64,000 nt of DNA from Benincasa hispida (Eukaryota > Streptophyta > Magnoliopsida > Cucurbitales > Cucurbitaceae): NCBI RefSeq assembly GCF_009727055.1, contig NC_052357.1:8853126-8917125 (forward strand), in the 5' to 3' direction. Below the pieces are notes generated by a model, which did no database searches, was not told the origin of the DNA, and saw only the letters and a program-made list of their open reading frames with translations. Positions 57,033 through 64,000 of this stretch are shown here, piece after piece (the stretch's first letter is position 1; the number at the start of each line of letters is the position of its first letter). The translations under genes were made by a program, and so were the position numbers.

Positions 57033-58742
57033 TTAATCCTGCTTGCCCAAATCAATGGTGTCCATACGCCGCTCGAATTCGCCTCCGTAGTACGGCTTAA
57101 TCCGTTGACCATTGACTTTAAACGCGTTGTTCCTGTCTAAAGTTGTTAGTTCCATTGTTCCGTGAGGAAAGAGAGTCTTGATTTTAAATGGCCCAGACCA
57201 GCGAGATTTCAACTTTCCTGGGAACAATCGCAAACGAGCGTTAAATAGTAATACCTATTGACCTTTGGTGAATGTCCGATCATTTATGTGGTCATCATGT
57301 CACTTCTTGGTTTTCTCCTTATAGATCTTGGCATTTTCATAGGCGTCCCTTTGTCATTCGACCAACTGATTCAATTGTAGCTTCCGAACTACAGCTTCTT
57401 GCATGCCCACATCGCCTTATGTTCCAACTCGAGTGGCAGATGACAAGCCTTTCTAAAGACCAGGGCATACAGAGACATGCCAATTGGTGTTTTATAGGCA
57501 TTCTTGTACGCCCACAATTCTTCATCAAGCTTGGGTGACCAATCCTTCCTGGAAGTATTGACTACCTTCTCCAAGATAGTCTGTGGGTGATAAGCAGTCG
57601 CAACTCGATGGCTAACGTTAAATTTAGTCAATAGTTTGGCAATTATGCAGTTGATAAAATGAGAGCCCTCATCTCTGATCAAGGCCCGTGGTGTCCCATA
57701 TCGAGCAAAAATATTCTTCTTAAGAAACTTCGCCGCTGTGACCGAATCATTCTTGGCACATATGATAGCCTCAACCCATTTTGATACGTAATCAACTGCG
57801 ACCAAGATATAGTGATGACCTTCTGATGGTGGAAACGGGCCCATGAAGTCAATTCTCCAAACATCAAATAATTCCACTTCTAAGATTGATGTCAATGGCA
57901 TTTCATTTCTCTTTAACATATTCCCCGTTCTCTGATATCTGTCGCATTGCACAACGTAGGCTTGGGTATCCTTGAACAGTGTTGGCCAGAAATAGCCACA
58001 CTGTAGGACCTTTGCGGCAGTCCGCTGCCCCCCAAAGTGTCCTCCATGTGGAGACTCATGACAAAACTCTAAGATGTGCTTGACTTCGTGCTCAGGAACG
58101 CATCGACGTAATATATGATCAGGACCAAGTCGATATAGGAATGGGTCGTCCCAGAAATAAAATTTGACATCNCCAAACATCAAATAATTCCACTTCTAAG
58201 ATTGATGTCAATGGCATTTCATTTCTCTTTGACATATTCCCCGTTCTCTGACATCTGTCGCATTGCACAACGTGGGCTTGGGCATCCTTGAACAGTGTTG
58301 GCCAAAAATAGCCACATTGTAGGACCTTTGCGGCAGTCCGCTGCCCCCCAAAGTGTCCTCCATATGGAGATTGATGACAAAGCTCTAGGATGTGCTCAAC
58401 TTCGTGCTCAGGAACGCATCGACGTAATATGTGATCAGGACCAAGTTTATATAGGAATGGGTCATCCCAGAAATAAAATTTGACTTCATGTCTTAGCTTC
58501 TTTTTCTGCTGGTAAGTGTAGTCATCTGGTATTTGACCGCAAACAATGAAATTCACGATGTCCGCATACCAAGGAACATTAATGCCTACTAACATCAGCA
58601 GCTCATCAGGGAATCTTTCTTCAATATCTTTTTTATTACCTTGAACCTCGCAATTCTCCAATCTTGACAAATTATTCGCAACTTGGTTCTCGGTGCCCTT
58701 CCGATCTTTGATCTCTAGGTTAGACTCTTGTAGTAGCAACAC
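57033..58742 (-). pseudogene. Element E integrase, with internal duplication around an N
   Basis: Zinc-binding region [20 protein letters not shown]...CDRCQRTGN appears twice because 57857-58171 and 58173-58487 are 315-bp near-copies separated by one N. After it: [20 protein letters not shown] (first Asp), [18 protein letters not shown] (second Asp). Then YHPQT is joined to [13 protein letters not shown], skipping the block that normally holds the catalytic Glu. The C-terminus, 57033-57233, has KLKSRWSGPFKI. Non-functional as assembled. Confidence 0.85.
57857..58487 (-). repeat. 315-bp tandem near-duplication split by a single N
   Basis: Both copies start 'ccaaacatcaaataattcca' and end 'aaataaaatttgacatc' / 'aaataaaatttgacttc'. 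The N is at 58172. Equal length, small differences and the N suggest unmerged overlapping contig ends or two haplotypes, rather than a biological duplication. Confidence 0.9.
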
Positions 58743-60182
58743 CCACTATACAAGCCTTGGTTTTGCATCCTTCTTTGTCATCAAGTACTTGATGGTAGAG
58801 TGATCCGTATACATCACAACATTTATTCCAATTAAGTATTGTCGGAATTTCTCCAGTGCAAATACCACTGCGAGCATTTCCTTCTCTGTGGTTGTATAGT
58901 TCTCCTGCGCATCATTCAACGTTTTACTCGCATAATAAATAGGATGTAATACCTTGTCCTTGCGCTAACTTAACACTGTGCCCACAACATATCCGCTCGC
59001 ATCACACATCAATGCAAATGGTTGCGTCCAGTTCGGCGTAACCAAGATGGGTGCAGTGATAAGTGCATCTTTTAATGTGTTGAATGCTTTGATGCATGCG
59101 TCATCAAAGTTATATTCTCGGTTAGCTTCAAGGAGCGCACTTAGGGGCCTTGCGATCTGGGAGAAATTGCAAATAAATCTTCTATAAAACCCAGCGTGTC
59201 CCAGAAAGCTCTTAAATGTTTTCACGTTCATCTTTGCCTGATCGACTTCCAATCCTGCCTTAGAGATTTTGTGATCCAGAACTATTCCTACTTCCACCAT
59301 AAAGTGGCATTTTTCCCAGTTCAAAACAATATTTGTTGCCATGCATCTCTTCAAGACCTTTTCAAGGTTAGATAGACAGGAGTCATAATTACTGCCGAAG
59401 ACTGAAAACTCATCCATGAATACCTCGACTGACTCCTCCAAGTAATCTGAGAATATTGCCATCATGTATCGTTGGAAAGTGCCTGGTGCATTGCAGAGTC
59501 CAAATGGCATGCGTTGAAATGCAAACATACCGAATGGGCACGTGAAGGTTGTCTTGTCTTGATCCTCCGATGCAATTTCTATTTAGTTGTACCCTGAATA
59601 ACCGTCAAGAAAACAGAAGAATTCATTCACTGCAAGTCTGTCTAGCATCTGATCAATGAACGGGAGCAGAAAATGGTCCCTTTTAGTGGCCAAGTTTAAC
59701 TTGCAATAATCCATGCAAATTCTCCACCCCGTAGTCGTTCTTGTGGGAATTAATTCATTCTTGTCATTAGTGACAACTGTCATCCCCCCTTTCTTTGGAA
59801 CACACTGCACTGGGCTCACCCAGTTGCTATCAGATATCGGGTAGATAACTTCTGTGTCCAGCCACTTCACTATTTTCTTCTTTACGACCTCCCTCATAGC
59901 CGAGTTTAAGCGACGTTTCCTTTCTACCAATCTTGTCTTTCCTTCTTCCAGACGAATATTGTGCATACAATACAAGGGGTTGATTCCTCGAATGTCCGCC
60001 AAGGTCCATCCTAAGCCCTTTGCATTATTTCTTAGGATCTGTATGAACACATTTTTTTTCTTCTTACTCAGTGATGCAGAAATGATAACTGGTAATGTGT
60101 TGTTACTTCCTAAGTAAGCATACTTAAGGTGCACGGGCAACGGCCGTTCCGATAACTTGAGCGGTTCAAAATTTGATTCCAC
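58743..60182 (-). pseudogene. Element E reverse transcriptase and RNase H
   Basis: 59583-60182 reads PVHLKYAYLGSNNTLPVIIS, ISDSNWVSPVQCVPKKGGMT, WRICMDYCKLN and DGYSGYN, then a stop (CAA to TAA). 58965-59528 continues with FAFQRMPFGLCNAPGTFQRY and FMDEFSVFG; the second Asp of the catalytic FMDD is Glu. A block of about ten residues is missing between VDQAKM and NVKTF. RNase H lies at 58743-58965 ([26 protein letters not shown]). Athila-like by sequence. Confidence 0.85.
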
Positions 60183-61663
60183 AACGCAGCGCAGTCCTCC
60201 TCCAATATTGCGCCAATTTCAAGATCTTCTTCCTCCAGCTCCTTCAAGGGTTCGTGCCCATGTTCATTCCGCAGTTCCTCAATATATTGCCCTGATGCTT
60301 CTGAGTTGCTGGGCCGCATACCAGGCGCATTCTTCTTCAATTTCCTCGTAAGCTGACCTATCTGCTCTTCCAGTTCTTTAAGGGAGTCAACTTGTGATTG
60401 TCTCATTGCCTCGCTCTTTTCAATGTAATGTTTTAATGATGATTCTAGAGACGAGGTGCTACAAGAGGTATCATATAAGAACGGTTGGTCGTAGGGTGGT
60501 ATACCTTAAGAATTACCTGGGTTACAGTCCAGAGTAGTAAAGACCGGAGGGTTGCCTTTATCCCTTTGATAACTGTTCTGATAGAAACTATGGCTCTCCT
60601 AGTTGTGATTCCCGTCCCAATTTGAAGTTGGGTGATCCCACCAACCAGGGTAGTAGATGTTTCCAAACAATTCATCATAGACAGAATATACAGGTTGTTG
60701 ATTCCATGGGCAGACTTCTACTGGATGTCCCTCCCCACATTGGACGCAATTCATTGTAGCCACGTGAGTCACCGCATTAACTTGCGCTGATCCTTGAGAG
60801 AGAGTTCTTTGTTGATTAGCCACCATCCGGAGGAGCGAGGTCATTGTGGTCATTTGATCGACCAGTATGCTCATTGTATCAGTTGACACATCGATACTTT
60901 CTACTTTTTCTTGCTCTAGACCTCTTACCTCGAGCCCAGTATCAATCCACTCATTAGAATGTCGCGAGATACGATCCAAGATATTCTTTGCTTCCGTATA
61001 TGATCTGTTCATTAATCTTCCTTTTGCGGAGGCATCGACAACTGATTGCGTTGATTGGTCTAAGCTATTGTAAAAGGTTTCCATCAGAATACTATCAGGA
61101 ATCTCGATATGCGGACAACTCTTCACTAACTTTCGGAATCGCACCCAGGCGGTGCTCAAGGTTCCATAACCCTTTTGCTCAAAATTCAACACATTCCTCC
61201 GTCTCTTTACGTTGACGGCTGGAGGGAAGAATCTGTTCATGAACCTATCCACCAACTGTTCCCATGCTTTGATCTCATTCGGCTCTAATGACTGAGCCCA
61301 CCTCTTTGCTTCATTCCGTAGTGTGTACGAGAAAAGATATAACCTAAGTCTTTCTTGAGTCACATCAGGCATGGAGAATGCACTGCACATGTCTACAAAA
61401 TTCGTCAAATGTGCATGTGGGTCTTCTCCTTGTAATCCTCCAAATTGACCCATATTCTAAATCATCTGCAGCATGATTGGTCTGATTTTAAAGCATACAT
61501 TCTCCTCAACCGTTGGTATTTAGATTCCTGGTGAGAAGTTGTAAAAATCTGGCGCTGCATAATCTCTCATTGGGACATCATGATCAGTAGCAAGAAATAT
61601 GGAGCCTTGCACTGGCCCATTGTCCCTTTGATTCCCTGCGGGAGCCTCGTTATCATTAGCCAT
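60183..61663 (-). pseudogene. Element E gag
   Basis: ATG at 61663 (MANDNEAPAGNQRD...), two stops within the first 75 codons, then a long clean part at 60599-61453: GEDPHAHLTNFVDMC, EAKRWAQSLEPNEIKAWEQL (retrotransposon gag domain) and the zinc knuckle CVQCGEGHPVEVC. The C-terminal linker 60110-60406 (EELEEQIGQLTRKLKK-like) runs by a frameshift straight into the reverse transcriptase leader; I see no aspartic protease between them, so it appears deleted. Confidence 0.8.
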
Positions 61664-61855
61664 GCTTTTTCACCACTTACTTCGGCCCTGATGAATTCTT
61701 GCGTGAATAATATACTTGATCTTTGGGTCCACTTAGAATTTCTGGATCACTCCAGCACTCATAAGTCGTCAAACTGTTCTTTGCATCGAACAGCCAGTAC
61801 AAAGAGATATGTCCTGCAAAATACCACAAACATACTCAAACAATAAATTGTTAAT

Positions 61856-61876
61856 CAATCCTCAACAATGGCGCTA
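61856..61876 (-). other. Primer binding site of element E (tRNA-Asp type)
   Basis: The minus strand reads 'agcgccattgttgaggatt' a few bases after the 5' LTR end. It resembles the GGCGCCGTTGCCGGGG site used by Athila elements (tRNA-Asp) with several changes. Position between the LTR and gag agrees. Confidence 0.55.
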
Positions 61877-61882
61877 TAAACT

Positions 61883-63699
61883 TGTTACGTAGAAATTGAT
61901 CTTATGTCACACAACGCATGGATGCATATGATGCAAGTTCATGTGATACTACTTTTAGATATGCGTTAATTAACAATGTTCTTATAGTATGCTGTGTGTT
62001 GTCACAAATTTCCTTGCGTTGAAACCAAGTATAATTTCACTGCAAGTTTCTCGGTGTGATTCGAGGTCGAACATAGGGACTATTTAAGGTTATTACGTTA
62101 TGCATGTGATACATGCGACCAGGGGTTTTCAATTAATAAAAGTTGTTGTGTACAAGAATATAAACATGCGATAAAGTAAAGTAAAGCAGTAAAGATGCGA
62201 TAATAAAATAAATTGCATTAAAGTAAATCTAATCTAAGATGATACAAAATACAGGTTTCATGATACAAGATACTGAAGTCAAGGCTAACTGTGAAGATAT
62301 ACAAAAATCATGTTATGCAGTGGCAAGTTTTATGTGTGAAATAGAAAGAGAAAAGATAATTAGTACAAACATCGCAAGTTCCTTAATTGCATTAAAGGCA
62401 TAAATACGGTTCCACTTTTCCCTTGACGTACACCTCTCGGTGATCGATCGGGCTCCCACATCTCTGTGGCAAAAATGAGACAAACGTGATGAACGCAAGG
62501 TCGCTTCCATCTCTGGAAGTACTTCTTGCTTTAGTTAATGCATTCTTCTAACATTCTCTCAACAGATTAGAATGGCATCTTCACTTCTGCTCTCACAGGT
62601 GAAGATGCTGTCTAGCATGCTTTAGCTAAACGTTTTTATTTCTTTAGCACAGAGTAAGTTACTTGTTTAATTCATATTAATTACCAAGGGATTAAGAAGA
62701 CTTTATGAAGAAAGCGATAAAAAGAGGAATGGAAATAGACAGAGAAGGGGATATGAAAACGATCGAGACATTCACTATTTCTATTCAGCGTCTAATACAT
62801 GATTTATGAATGAAGAGATTAAGAAGATGAAATACAGTGATGAATAGAGTTAACAAATACAAATAAACAGCAACGTCTTGGCGCCGATCTGGATGGAGAT
62901 TTGCTTGCCAATGTGGACGAATGAGCTTCCCTCTCAGGCTTGCTCAACCGATAGCAGGGATCTGAGTATAGAGCTTCATGGTGAAGATCTGGCATAATAG
63001 CACTGAGACTCACCTCTCGGCCTTGTATTTTTTCTTCCCGGATTCTTCCGATCAGTACTCAGCTCAGCCTCTCTCTCAGTAATTTAGCAACAATTAGCCC
63101 TCGTACCAATTATTCCTGTATCAAGTATATCTTTCTCTGAATTCTATGGGGGTATTTGTAGGTGAAAAGCTTTGACTCTTGGCTTGTGGACCCCACTTCT
63201 TGTTATGGAAATTCCAGAGATGGAGGAATAAATATTCCTTCTGTTATGCAATAAGACCATCAAATCTACACAACGGTTAGTTGTACCGTGTCGCAATCCT
63301 CCGACTTTGCATTACTCATTTGCATCTTTCGATCGGTTGCTCGCATGCGGTGTTGTTTTTATTACGGCATGCGGTTGAAATTCAGCTCAGGATCGACTGT
63401 CGTATTGTACCGTCATTGCGTTAATCGCCTCTTCATTGTTGATTGACGGGCGCAATGTGACAGAGATGCGTTATTCAGTTTCTCATTGAGCCGTGATCGC
63501 AAGCGGTGACTTGGTTTCCTGCAAAACAGAGTAAAATTATCCTATTCTACCATCTTGACGATGTTAGTGGGTGTAATTGCGTTAGTTCTTAATTATTGTA
63601 TTTCTGAGCTAATTTTCATGCAATCAACGCATATTCCTTCTCTTTTGGTTGCAATATCTGAATAAGGCAGTATATATAACTTGTATTTCTACAAATTAT
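61883..63699 (-). mobile_element. Athila-like element E, 5' LTR
   Basis: Partner of 53524-55357 in the same orientation: 'tgttacgtagaaattgatct' at its plus-strand left edge and 'acaaattat' at 63699. By eye about 20 differences in the first 245 aligned bases, nearly all transitions. The last two bases (CA) expected at the right edge are missing where it meets the next LTR. Includes the sense frame 62313-62510. Confidence 0.9.
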
Positions 63700-64000
63700 T
63701 GATAACTTTTAGAAATACAAGTTATTTATACTTCCTTATCTAGATATTGCGACCAAAAGAGAATAGATATGCGCCAATTGTATGAAAATTAGCTTAGAAA
63801 TACAATAATTCTGAATTATCACAATTAACACCCTTTAACATCATTAAGATGGAAGAAGAGGAGATTTCTACTCTGTTTTGCAGGAAACCAAGTCATCGCT
63901 TGCGATTAAGGCTCAAGACAAATTGACCAACGCATCTCTGACACATTGCATCCATCAATCAATAATGAAAAGACGATTAACACAATGACGGCGCAATGTG
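63700..64000 (+). mobile_element. Another Athila-like LTR, head-to-head, cut by window end
   Basis: Starts TGATAACTTTTAGAAATACAA and aligns with the start of S1 (37704) and, inverted, with the E LTRs. Its plus orientation is opposite to element E, so two LTR starts face each other across 63699/63700. Confidence 0.85.

Overview
The window is nuclear DNA of a flowering plant. It is AT-rich and dominated by dead LTR retrotransposons and small inverted-repeat transposons. It holds one apparently intact protein gene, one plant-type tRNA-Gln gene and one decayed 5S rRNA copy. The look of the repeats (TATC-rich and GTCCCGTTTGG-ended MITEs, the copia and chromovirus families) reminds me of Cucurbitaceae; that placement is recall and inference, not something the sequence proves.

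Layout. 1-10,434: remains of Ty1/copia elements: a minus-strand LTR, then a plus-strand element 'A' with a long leader, broken gag/pol, and 3' LTRs joined through two sequencing-adapter junctions. 10,435-16,250: no gene; SINE-like pieces, a TATC palindromic minisatellite, a possible non-autonomous DNA transposon with a minisatellite core, and a CACTA end. 16,251-27,788: a malectin-like/LRR receptor kinase gene of 13 exons (878 codons). Its first exon, coding the signal peptide, is separated from the rest by a 7.2-kb intron packed with nested MITEs. 27,789-34,625: MITE copies, tRNA-Gln(UUG), a truncated copia element and a 5S pseudogene. 34,626-47,956: a nested stack on the minus strand. Copia element 'C' is cut by a Ty3/gypsy chromovirus 'B', which is itself cut by three solo LTRs, each with recognisable target-site duplications. 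47,957-53,400: a copia LTR fragment and copia element 'D' with its leader. 53,524-63,699: a full-length but dead Athila-like Ty3/gypsy element 'E' (minus strand), followed head-to-head by another LTR of the same family that runs off the window.

The only probable working genes are the receptor kinase and the tRNA. The kinase has an intact HRD/DFG catalytic core and a transmembrane helix, and fits plant LRR-RLK subfamily I (the IOS1/FRK1/MEE39-like group).

The assembly itself is flawed. Three 38-bp Tn5 mosaic-end junctions (the Nextera mate-pair junction adapter) lie in the sequence, and a single N separates two 315-bp near-copies inside element E. Structure across these points should not be trusted. 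I found no clearly new biological system. The most interesting biological signals are the nested intron of the kinase gene, the repeated hairpins in the copia leader shared by two elements, and a CpG-bearing ACGATCG motif array inside a copia LTR.
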